From Lactobacillaceae bacterium (GTDB lineage Bacteria; Bacillota; Bacilli; Lactobacillales; Lactobacillaceae), in the NCBI GenBank assembly GCA_031261865.1, contig JAISIV010000019.1, forward strand, positions 1-37,669: a DNA stretch of 37,669 nt, in the 5' to 3' direction. How positions within the stretch are numbered: position 1 is the stretch's first letter; each line of letters begins with the position of its first letter. Shown piece after piece: positions 16,245-23,094 of the stretch. A program made the position numbers and the translations under genes. Under the pieces are notes generated by a model. That model saw only the letters and a program-made list of their open reading frames with translations. It had not been told where the DNA came from and made no database searches.

Positions 16245-17014
16245 TGTCAATCATTTTTAATGATGTCTCATTTAAATATGAGAGCTACGTCACATTACAA
16301 AATATCTCGACTACGATTCCAGAAAATAAGACCACGGTTATTATTGGAAAAACAGGCTCTGGTAAATCTACTTTCATTAATTTAGTGGACGGCTTATTAC
16401 TTCCGGATAGCGGGAATATTGTAGTTGATGATTCAGAAGTGACTAGAAAAACCAAAGAAAAAGCTCTCGCTAATATTCGTCGGAAAATTGGTTTCGTGTT
16501 TCAACAACCGCACAAGCAGCTTTTCGCAAATTCAGTACTTGAGGATGTTTCTTTTGCTTTAAAGAATTTTTCAATGGATTTAAGTTTGGCCAAAAAGACG
16601 TTAGATCGAATTGATTTCCCAAACGACTTAAGAGAAAATTCAGTTTTTGATTTATCACTCGGCCAACAACGAATGGTGGCGGTAGCGGGAGTTATGGCTT
16701 ACCAACCTAAATATTTGATATTCGACGAACCCACTTCAGGGCTTGATCAAGAAAATAAAGAAATCGTTTTTAAACAAATTACTACTGCCCCACAAACTAA
16801 AATAATAGTCACCCATGATTTGGATACTTTTTTGCCGATTGCCGACAATATTCTTGTTTTTAACCAGGGTCAAATTTATAAACAGGGAACCTACGACCAA
16901 ATCTATGGCCAACATGATGAATTAATTTCGCGACCCACTTTTCAAAGAGTGGCTGATGTTTTAGGACTAGGGGTGGTTCATTCTGTCGAGGAATTAGGAG
17001 GAAGGATTAAATGA
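16244..17014 (+). CDS. ecfA2: ECF transporter ATPase EcfA2 (CbiO2)
   Basis: 256 residues, the second ATPase of the ECF module. Walker A is GKTGSGKST (35-43), with the Q-loop region FVFQQPHKQLF downstream. The signature is LSLGQ (137-141) in place of the usual LSGGQ, a change at the third position. Walker B is YLIFDEPTSGLD and the H-loop is VTHD. The gene is coupled to ecfA1 by TAATG and to ecfT by ATGA. It pairs with EcfA1 to form an asymmetric heterodimer under EcfT. The signature change could weaken one of the two ATP sites, but this is an inference. Confidence 0.92.
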   Translation: MSIIFNDVSFKYESYVTLQNISTTIPENKTTVIIGKTGSGKSTFINLVDGLLLPDSGNIVVDDSEVTRKTKEKALANIRRKIGFVFQQPHKQLFANSVLEDVSFALKNFSMDLSLAKKTLDRIDFPNDLRENSVFDLSLGQQRMVAVAGVMAYQPKYLIFDEPTSGLDQENKEIVFKQITTAPQTKIIVTHDLDTFLPIADNILVFNQGQIYKQGTYDQIYGQHDELISRPTFQRVADVLGLGVVHSVEELGGRIK

Positions 17015-17823
17015 ATACCAATCTTTTTGGTCGTTTTATTGACACTAACTCCTTTATTCAACGCTTAGATCCAAGATTCAAAATTGTTGTCAATTTGCTA
17101 TTCACGATTTCGGTAGTTTTATTGAATCGCCCTTTATCGCTGTTGGTCGCAGCAGTTTTCGTTCTATTAGTCGTTAGTTTGAGCCGGATTTCTTTAATTA
17201 ATTACATAATTGGACTTAAATTAATTATTGGAATTGTCATTTTTTCGGCGGCTCTCCAACTAGTTTTTATTCGTCCAACTGCCACTCAGGATCTTTTATT
17301 TAATATTTACGGGTGGACAATCTCTAAAACAGCAATCAATAATTCCATAGTTGTCTTGGTACGTTTTGTCTTGATGATTATTTTGACAACCGCTTTTACG
17401 GCGTCTACTTCTAGTTCTCAAATCGCTGAGGCAATTAGAAAACTTTTCTTGCCGCTAGAAAAAATTAAAGTCCCAGTTGAAAATTTCTCGTTAATGATTT
17501 CTATCGCCATCCGTTTTATTCCAATTATCGGCGATGATTATAAAACGATTGTTAATGCTCAAAAATCTCGTGGTTTAAACTTCTATACCGGCGGGCTAAT
17601 CAAGAGAATGAAAGCCTTTTATCCGATTATCGTGCCGTTACTTGTTCAAAGTATCAATCATGCTTTGAATTTGGCTGATGTCATGACTGCACGTGGATTT
17701 GTAGATTCTAAAAATAGAACACATTTTCATCAACTGCATTTAACCAAAAGAGATTATCTAAGCGCTGTGGTGGTGACGAGTTTTATCATTGCAATCATTT
17801 TTTTAAATTATGCAAAACTATAA
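17011..17823 (+). CDS. ecfT: ECF transporter transmembrane subunit EcfT
   Basis: 270 residues. It is the membrane coupling subunit that links the EcfA1/EcfA2 ATPases to S-components. Hydrophobic segments are spread over the N-terminal half, with one more at the C-terminus. The two Ala-x-Arg type coupling motifs are AQKSRG (183-188) and TARG (226-229). The ATG overlaps the ecfA2 stop (ATGA), and the 3' end overlaps truA by 14 nt. No S-component gene is in the window. Confidence 0.92.
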   Translation: MNTNLFGRFIDTNSFIQRLDPRFKIVVNLLFTISVVLLNRPLSLLVAAVFVLLVVSLSRISLINYIIGLKLIIGIVIFSAALQLVFIRPTATQDLLFNIYGWTISKTAINNSIVVLVRFVLMIILTTAFTASTSSSQIAEAIRKLFLPLEKIKVPVENFSLMISIAIRFIPIIGDDYKTIVNAQKSRGLNFYTGGLIKRMKAFYPIIVPLLVQSINHALNLADVMTARGFVDSKNRTHFHQLHLTKRDYLSAVVVTSFIIAIIFLNYAKL

Positions 17824-18574
17824 AATTACAATCGCATACGACGGGCACGATTTTGAAGGCTTCCAAACTCAAAATAGACCAGGTTCAAGAACTGTCCAAG
17901 ATGAACTTAATAAGGCGGTAAACATTTTGGCAAAAAAAGCCGAACTTGAGGAACCGATTAAGGTTATTGGAGCTTCAAGAACCGATTCCGGAGTTCACGC
18001 AAACGGACAAGTTGCTAATTTTCATTTTCCTTATGAGATGGAAGCTTATCAAATGTCACTGGCTCTGAATTCGATTTTGCCGGGCGATATTTCAATTAAA
18101 AAAACCGAGCTAGTTGATGATGATTTTCATGCTCGTTTTAGCGGACACTCCAAAAGATATTATTACCGTGTGTCTTTAGATGATTTCATTAATCCTTTTA
18201 AACGTTTTTACACAGCTCATTATTATTGGAAATTAGATTTGTCTAAAATCCAAATTGCGCTCCCGGATTTACTCGGCGAACATGACTTTGCTTCTTTTGC
18301 AGCGGCAGGTAATCAGACTGAAAATACGATTCGCACAATTACCAGGGCCGATATGGAATTCAACCAAAAAGAAAATGAAATTGTCTTCACTTTTGAGGGA
18401 AACGCATTTGTCTACAACCAGATAAGAATTATGGTTGGCGTCCTGCTTGAAATAGGTAATAATAAGAGAGAAGTTCACGACATCTTGAGATTGTTTGAAG
18501 TCAAAGACCGACAACAAGCGAGATTCACTGCTCCGGCAAGTGGACTATATTTAGACGAGGTGTTTTATGGATGA
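17810..18574 (+). CDS. truA: tRNA pseudouridine synthase A
   Basis: 254 residues, full length. TruA converts uridines 38-40 of the tRNA anticodon arm to pseudouridine. The catalytic aspartate is Asp59 in RTDSGVHA. The N-terminal AYDG-x-x-FEGFQ block is typical. The start lies inside ecfT (14-nt overlap) and the end overlaps the next gene by 8 nt. The ecfA1-ecfA2-ecfT-truA order is a common Firmicute arrangement. Confidence 0.96.
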   Translation: MQNYKITIAYDGHDFEGFQTQNRPGSRTVQDELNKAVNILAKKAELEEPIKVIGASRTDSGVHANGQVANFHFPYEMEAYQMSLALNSILPGDISIKKTELVDDDFHARFSGHSKRYYYRVSLDDFINPFKRFYTAHYYWKLDLSKIQIALPDLLGEHDFASFAAAGNQTENTIRTITRADMEFNQKENEIVFTFEGNAFVYNQIRIMVGVLLEIGNNKREVHDILRLFEVKDRQQARFTAPASGLYLDEVFYG

Positions 18575-19400
18575 AGTAATTCAATCAGTACAGTTATTTT
18601 TACCAAACGAAGGGCAAGAGAATGAGAACGATTTACCAAGTGTTGCGGTAGTTAATATTTACCATCCAACGCAAGTTGATGCTATCGGCTTGGCTGAAGG
18701 TGTTGAAGATCAAGATTTCCAGCCATTCGCTGAAGATGTTGAACAATATGCCGGATATAAACCAATGGTTATGTCTCAAGATGCATTGTTCCTTGTGGGA
18801 AATGAGTTTTTCACAAATGTTGAACATGCCCAATTGCCTGACTTGGTTATTATTTTTGATGATGAATTAAAAGGCTTTATGCCATTCCCGTTGCAGGAAT
18901 TAGCGGCATTTATGAATGGATACGCTAATCAAGGACCAATGGTCGAACCTACTAGACAAGAGATGAATGATTTCTTACGTCTTCAAACTAAGGAAAATGA
19001 GTTGGTAGACAATCCTGAGCTCCAAAAAGCTCTAGATTTAAACGAATTAACTGACGATAACATGGAAGAAATGCTTAAAGAAGCAACTTTTCTTACGCCA
19101 GTTCGTCTAGGAAAAAAGAACCTTAAAAAATCACAAATTGATTTCTTCTTACTGACTATCGACGACGAAGAAAAGTCTAATTTTATGCCATTATTTACGG
19201 ATTGGGGTCATTTGAATAGTTGGTATTTTTCACAATCGGGTGAAGGTTTCAAAAAGGCTAAAGATCATGAAATTGCTGCTATTCCTTTAGATCAAGTTTA
19301 TGGAGTGATTGATAATGCTGATTCAAACATTCAAGCGGCTGTCATTAACCCTGTAACTAACGATTTTGTAATACAATTAGAGGCTGATAACGAAGACTAA
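18567..19400 (+). CDS. SseB-domain-like cytosolic protein
   Basis: 277 residues, acidic, with no signal peptide or membrane segment. The C-terminal half (from about residue 170) contains a pattern like the SseB N-terminal domain: a strand-rich stretch with TFLTPVRLGKK, DFFLLTIDDEE and then MPLFTDWGHLNSW. The N-terminal ~140 residues look like a second, more diverged copy of a similar fold (FFTNV, IIFDDELKGFMPF), but this is uncertain. The function of such proteins in lactic acid bacteria is not known to me. The start overlaps truA by 8 nt, so it belongs to the ecf-truA transcript. Confidence 0.6.
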   Translation: MDEVIQSVQLFLPNEGQENENDLPSVAVVNIYHPTQVDAIGLAEGVEDQDFQPFAEDVEQYAGYKPMVMSQDALFLVGNEFFTNVEHAQLPDLVIIFDDELKGFMPFPLQELAAFMNGYANQGPMVEPTRQEMNDFLRLQTKENELVDNPELQKALDLNELTDDNMEEMLKEATFLTPVRLGKKNLKKSQIDFFLLTIDDEEKSNFMPLFTDWGHLNSWYFSQSGEGFKKAKDHEIAAIPLDQVYGVIDNADSNIQAAVINPVTNDFVIQLEADNED

Positions 19401-19423
19401 TTAGGTCTATTTAAGGAGAAAAT

Positions 19424-19849
19424 ATGGATTCACAAGGTTTACAACAACAAATGGCTTCCACACGTTCAATTAACAAGTGGTCAATGATATTAAGTATTGC
19501 TACTGTAGTATTAGTTGTTCTGTTCTACTCAACAATTATTCCAGCGGCGGCGATTGCAGAATATAATAATTCTGCACCATCTGCTGCTCTAGCCGGATTG
19601 GGATGGTTTGGGATTTTAAGTTTGCTACTTGCATTCGTTGCAGGAATTGCAAACTTTGTCGTAAAAATCATTGCCGCAGTTAAGAACAATAACTATGCTA
19701 TTAAAGAAGTTTATAGAAAGTCAGGTCAAGGGGATGCGGCTGGAATTCTTTCAATTCTTGCTGTCTTCTTCCTTGGATTAATCTTCTCGATCATTATTTT
19801 TGTTCAAACAAAAAATGTTTTGCAACAAGAAGTTGAAATTGAAGACTAA
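19424..19849 (+). CDS. Small membrane protein of unknown function
   Basis: 141 residues, not recognised. Three hydrophobic segments lie at about 20-45, 55-82 and 105-127, with a lysine/tyrosine loop (KNNNYAIKEVYRKSG) between the second and third and an acidic C-terminus. AAGGAG lies 6 nt before the ATG. It follows the SseB-like gene by 23 nt and is probably last in the ecf-truA operon. A strong terminator shared with clpE follows. Confidence 0.65.
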   Translation: MDSQGLQQQMASTRSINKWSMILSIATVVLVVLFYSTIIPAAAIAEYNNSAPSAALAGLGWFGILSLLLAFVAGIANFVVKIIAAVKNNNYAIKEVYRKSGQGDAAGILSILAVFFLGLIFSIIIFVQTKNVLQQEVEIED

Positions 19850-19861
19850 TCTTCAGACAAC

Positions 19862-19902
19862 AAAAAGCCCCGTGTTCATTTTTCAGAACATGGGGCTTTT
19901 TT
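19862..19902. terminator. Bidirectional terminator between the small membrane protein gene and clpE
   Basis: AAAAAGCCCCGTGTTC (19862-19877) pairs with GAACATGGGGCTTTTT (from 19886), with one G-T pair and T-runs for both strands. Confidence 0.95.
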
Positions 19903-19904
19903 GA

Positions 19905-22001
19905 TTAGTTTTTTGCAGCTGAGAGAACAACCTTGTTATCAACTAAATCCGCATTGATATTTTTAACATCAGGATTATCCAAATAGATATCAGCAATCTG
20001 GTCTTCAAGAGTATCTTGAACTAATCGACGCAAAGGACGAGCACCCATTTCTGGAACATATCCTTTGTCGACCAACCATTCAATCACTGTTTTATCCGGT
20101 TTAATATTTAGACCTCTTTCGCCAATCATAGAATTGATATTTTCAATCATATTATTAACGATTTGACTTAAGGCTTTTTTATCAAGTGGTTGGAACTCGA
20201 CAATCGCGTCGAAACGATTTAAGAATTCAGGTTTGAAGTAGTTTTTCAGTTTGTCTACAAGAACTGCTTTTTCATCTTGAACATCATCGTTGCCGAAACC
20301 AACAGCCCCGGCCGTGGTATCACCAGTACCAGCATTAGATGTTGCTATAACAATAGTGTCTTTGAAACTTACAACGTGGCCTTGGGAATCAGTTAGGCGG
20401 CCATCATCTAAAATCTGCAAAAACATGTTCAAAACATCCTTATGGGCTTTTTCGATTTCGTCCAAAAGAATTAACGAATACGGATGACGACGAACCTGCT
20501 CAGTCAATTGTCCAGCCTCTTCATAACCAACATATCCAGCTGGAGCCCCGATCATTTTAGAAATAGAATGAGGTTCCATGTATTCGGACATATCAAAGCG
20601 AATCATCGCATCTTCAGAACCAAACATTTCTTTTGCCAGTTGTTTTGCGGTTTCCGTTTTTCCAACACCGGTAGGGCCAACAAACAAGAAACTTCCAATT
20701 GGACGGCCGGACTTAGTTAGTCCAACTCGGTTACGACGAATAGCCTTAGCAACCGTAGATACGGCTTTATCTTGTCCAATTACATGAGACTGCAAATTAC
20801 CTTCAAGATTTTTAAGTTGAGTGGAATCATTTTCACTTAATTCGTTTACTGGAATCTTGGTTTTTTCTTCAATGACATCCAATAAGTCTTTTACGGTAAT
20901 GTCGCGGCTAACTTTTTCCTTATTCTTCGAGGCTAATTCCTTTTGCTTTTCTAGGCTAGCAGTTTGATTTTGCCAGTAGAGAGCCTGTTCAAAGTTTTCA
21001 GAATCGGCGGCTTTTTGTTTTTCAATTTGAGCGTTATCAATTTTCTTTTGAATTTCACTCTCATCAATCAACTCCAAACGTAAATTTCTTTTTGAACCAA
21101 CTTCATCAATTAAATCGATTGCCTTGTCCGGCAAGAAGCGATCATTAATATAACGAGTTGACAACTTAACAGCTTGTTCTAAAACCTCATCGGGATACTT
21201 TACTTGATGGAATTCTTCGTACTTTGGACGAATGCCTTTTAGAATTTCTACAGTTTCGGCTTCTGTTGGTTCATCAACTTGGACCGGTTGGAATCGACGA
21301 GCCATAGCACCGTCTTTTTCAATCTTTCGATATTCATTTAAGGTTGTGGCACCCACCATTTGGAACTCACCACGGGCAAGCGCAGGCTTTAAGATGTTTC
21401 CAGCGTCCATCGAACCCTCTTGAGATGAGCCAGCACCCATGATTTCATGAACTTCGTCAATGAACAAAATGATGTTTTTAGCATCCGAAACTTCTTGAAT
21501 CAAACGTTGCATTCGTTGTTCGAATTGTCCGCGCATGCTTGTTCCTTGAACCATTGAAACCATATCCAAGCGGTAAACTTCTTTTCCAACTAATTTTTCT
21601 GGAACTTCACCGCTCACAATTGACAAAGCCAATCCTTCAACGACCGCCGTTTTACCAACACCAGGTTCTCCAATTAAGACTGGGTTGTTCTTGGTGCGAC
21701 GATTCAAAATCTCAATCACACGATTAATCTCATCGTCTCGTCCGATAACTGGATCGATTTTGCCGTTTCGAGCAAGTTCGGTTAAGTTGATTCCGTATTC
21801 ATCTAGCAGAGTACGAGGTTTTTTCGGTTTACGAGAATTGTCGCCGCCGTTGTTACCGTTATTGATTTGACCAGGATTCATGAACATCATGCCGCCATTT
21901 TGTTGCATGCGCATAAGTTCTTCATCGGTGAGTCCGCCGTTTAATTGACGGAAAATATCATCCAAATTGAATCCGTTATTTCCATTATTATTATCAGCCA
22001 T
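19905..22001 (-). CDS. clpE: ClpE-like AAA+ unfoldase without the N-terminal zinc finger
   Basis: 698 residues from an ATG with GGGAGG at 5 nt. A longer in-frame start would sit inside the CtsR operator and is rejected. Two AAA+ modules: Walker A1 GEPGVGKT (111-118) and Walker A2 GPTGVGKT (442-449). A UVR-like coiled segment (ENFEQALYWQNQ) lies between them. Block by block the sequence follows ClpE (LLDEYGIN, ELARNGKIDPVIGRDDEI, MDAGNILKPALARGE). The first ~60 residues are Asn/Gly/Met-rich and contain no cysteines, so the usual ClpE zinc finger is absent. It probably unfolds damaged proteins for ClpP after heat stress. The CtsR box and promoter upstream support stress control. The Asn-rich N-terminus is reminiscent of ClpL. 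Confidence 0.87.
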   Translation of the reverse strand: MADNNNGNNGFNLDDIFRQLNGGLTDEELMRMQQNGGMMFMNPGQINNGNNGGDNSRKPKKPRTLLDEYGINLTELARNGKIDPVIGRDDEINRVIEILNRRTKNNPVLIGEPGVGKTAVVEGLALSIVSGEVPEKLVGKEVYRLDMVSMVQGTSMRGQFEQRMQRLIQEVSDAKNIILFIDEVHEIMGAGSSQEGSMDAGNILKPALARGEFQMVGATTLNEYRKIEKDGAMARRFQPVQVDEPTEAETVEILKGIRPKYEEFHQVKYPDEVLEQAVKLSTRYINDRFLPDKAIDLIDEVGSKRNLRLELIDESEIQKKIDNAQIEKQKAADSENFEQALYWQNQTASLEKQKELASKNKEKVSRDITVKDLLDVIEEKTKIPVNELSENDSTQLKNLEGNLQSHVIGQDKAVSTVAKAIRRNRVGLTKSGRPIGSFLFVGPTGVGKTETAKQLAKEMFGSEDAMIRFDMSEYMEPHSISKMIGAPAGYVGYEEAGQLTEQVRRHPYSLILLDEIEKAHKDVLNMFLQILDDGRLTDSQGHVVSFKDTIVIATSNAGTGDTTAGAVGFGNDDVQDEKAVLVDKLKNYFKPEFLNRFDAIVEFQPLDKKALSQIVNNMIENINSMIGERGLNIKPDKTVIEWLVDKGYVPEMGARPLRRLVQDTLEDQIADIYLDNPDVKNINADLVDNKVVLSAAKN

Positions 22002-22019
22002 TGGTACCTCCCAATAATG

Positions 22020-22036
22020 TTTGACCATATTTGACC
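22020..22036 (-). promoter_or_regulatory. CtsR operator
   Basis: On the minus strand the site reads GGTCAAA-TAT-GGTCAAA, a perfect tandem heptad matching the CtsR consensus (RGTCAAANANRGTCAAA). It lies just downstream of the clpE -10, where a repressor would block transcription. Confidence 0.95.
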
Positions 22037-22045
22037 ATTAATAGA

Positions 22046-22073
22046 ATTATACACCTTAGTCAGTATTGGTCAA
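22046..22073 (-). promoter_or_regulatory. clpE promoter
   Basis: TTGACC (-35, 22068-22073) and TATAAT (-10, 22046-22051) are 16 nt apart on the minus strand. The CtsR box follows at once, and the start codon is about 38 nt after the likely transcription start. Confidence 0.8.
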
Positions 22074-22116
22074 AGTTTTTTTCTGTTAAGATTTGGTTAT
22101 ATAACTGGGGAAGAAA

Positions 22117-22287
22117 ATGGACTATCAAAAGTTACTAGAAGATCTTCGAGGAGGAGTTATAGATGAGTTCGAGCTTGAATCGGATCAATATAACGATTTC
22201 TATGAAGTTTGGAAAAATTACCACCATCGAGGTGATATTAAAGGGATTGCCGGACGATTAGGAAAAATCAAATATGTCAGACAATGA
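22117..22287 (+). CDS. 56-residue conserved-looking small protein
   Basis: The short frame encodes 56 residues starting MDYQKLLEDL and ending IKYVRQ. It is charged, with no membrane segment, and has a compact alpha-helical look: a Leu/Glu helix, an acidic turn, a Trp/Tyr-rich middle (FYEVWKNYHHRGD) and a basic end (GRLGKIK). The ribosome binding site GGGGAAG lies 4 nt before the ATG. It sits between the divergent clpE and ptsH. A small gene of this kind between clpE and ptsH is, as I recall it, found in other lactobacilli, but I cannot verify this. The function is unknown. Confidence 0.65.
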   Translation: MDYQKLLEDLRGGVIDEFELESDQYNDFYEVWKNYHHRGDIKGIAGRLGKIKYVRQ

Positions 22288-22298
22288 AAGACATTTCT

Positions 22299-22312
22299 TG
22301 TAAGCGTTTACA
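22299..22312 (+). promoter_or_regulatory. CcpA cre site over the ptsH -35
   Basis: TGTAAGCGTTTACA fits the cre consensus (TGWNANCGNTNWCA) at every position and is fully palindromic at its ends. Its last six bases are the ptsH -35 hexamer, a position expected to give repression. Confidence 0.9.
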
Positions 22313-22335
22313 TTTTAATTTACATAAGATATAAT
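22307..22335 (+). promoter_or_regulatory. ptsH promoter
   Basis: TTTACA (22307-22312) and TATAAT (22330-22335) are separated by 17 nt. The ATG is at 22367 with GGAGG upstream. Confidence 0.85.
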
Positions 22336-22366
22336 TATTTAGTAATTTATTTGGAGGAATACAATA

Positions 22367-22630
22367 ATGGTTTCAAAAGAATACAAAGTCGTTGCTGAAT
22401 CTGGAATTCACGCACGTCCTGCAACAATGTTAGTTAAGAAAGCTTCTGAATTTGAATCAAAGATTACTTTGAAGTTCAATGATAAAGAAGTTAATCTTAA
22501 GTCAATCATGGGTGTAATGAGCTTAGGTGCCGGACAAGGTGCTGAAATCGAAATCATCGCCGAAGGTACTGATGAAGATGCTGCTCTCGCAGGATTAGAA
22601 GAAACTTTGAAGAGTGAAGAACTCATCTAA
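22367..22630 (+). CDS. ptsH: Phosphocarrier protein HPr
   Basis: 87 residues, full length. HPr passes phosphate from enzyme I to sugar-specific EII complexes of the phosphotransferase system. His15 in the GIHARPAT motif is the catalytic phosphorylation site. Ser46 in LKSIMG is the regulatory site used by HPr kinase; HPr-Ser-P is the co-repressor of CcpA, which fits the cre site over this promoter. The gene usually heads a ptsHI operon. Here a good terminator follows directly and ptsI is not present downstream. Confidence 0.97.
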   Translation: MVSKEYKVVAESGIHARPATMLVKKASEFESKITLKFNDKEVNLKSIMGVMSLGAGQGAEIEIIAEGTDEDAALAGLEETLKSEELI

Positions 22631-22640
22631 TTTTTTAAAT

Positions 22641-22670
22641 TGACTTCTCAAATTTGAGGGGTCATTTTTT
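22641..22670 (+). terminator. Intrinsic terminator after ptsH
   Basis: TGACTTCTC (22641-22649) pairs with GAGGGGTCA (22656-22664), a 9-bp stem with two T-G pairs, followed by six T residues. Confidence 0.85.
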
Positions 22671-22702
22671 GTATTTAAATAAAGGAAAAAGAGGAATTAA
22701 AC

Positions 22703-23038
22703 ATGTCAGAAGAATATATGCAAACAGTTATGATGATCATCATGTACGGTGGAAATGCCAAGGCACTTTCGATTGAAGCAATCAATGCTGCAAAAGAGGG
22801 TGATTTTGAAAAAGCCGCTGCAAAGTTGAAGGAAGCTGATGAATCAATCCACGAAGCTCACAACTCACAAACTGCAATGCTTACGAATGATGCGAACGTT
22901 GCCAACGGTGAAGAAGGAGAACTAACTCCAATTACTTTATATATGGTTCATGCACAAGATCACATCATGAATGCCATCACTTTCCGTGATTTAGCTGAAG
23001 AAATTATTAATCTTCACATCAAAATCGCTGAAAAATGA
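22703..23038 (+). CDS. PTS lactose/cellobiose-type IIA component
   Basis: 111 residues, helical, of the lactose/cellobiose IIA family. The phosphorylated histidine is probably His83 in the conserved VHAQDHIM block, with Asp86 as the trimer metal ligand. It receives phosphate from HPr and gives it to a IIB partner. No IIB or IIC gene lies nearby. AGAGGA precedes the ATG. The GH1 gene starts 57 nt after its stop, so the two are probably co-transcribed for uptake and hydrolysis of a beta-glucoside. It has no own promoter that I can see; partial readthrough of the ptsH terminator is possible. Confidence 0.93.
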   Translation: MSEEYMQTVMMIIMYGGNAKALSIEAINAAKEGDFEKAAAKLKEADESIHEAHNSQTAMLTNDANVANGEEGELTPITLYMVHAQDHIMNAITFRDLAEEIINLHIKIAEK

Positions 23039-23094
23039 GAAACCTCATTTACAAGCTAATTAAGTGGTATCTACTAAGAAAAAGGGGTGTGAAA

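Noticed and set aside
22002..22028. Longer N-terminus for the ClpE-like protein (start at 22028)
   Set aside because: That ATG lies inside the CtsR operator, and a proper ribosome binding site precedes the ATG at 22001.
23035..23094. Longer start of the GH1 enzyme overlapping the IIA stop
   Set aside because: It adds a basic tail with no family similarity, and a good ribosome binding site precedes the ATG at 23095.
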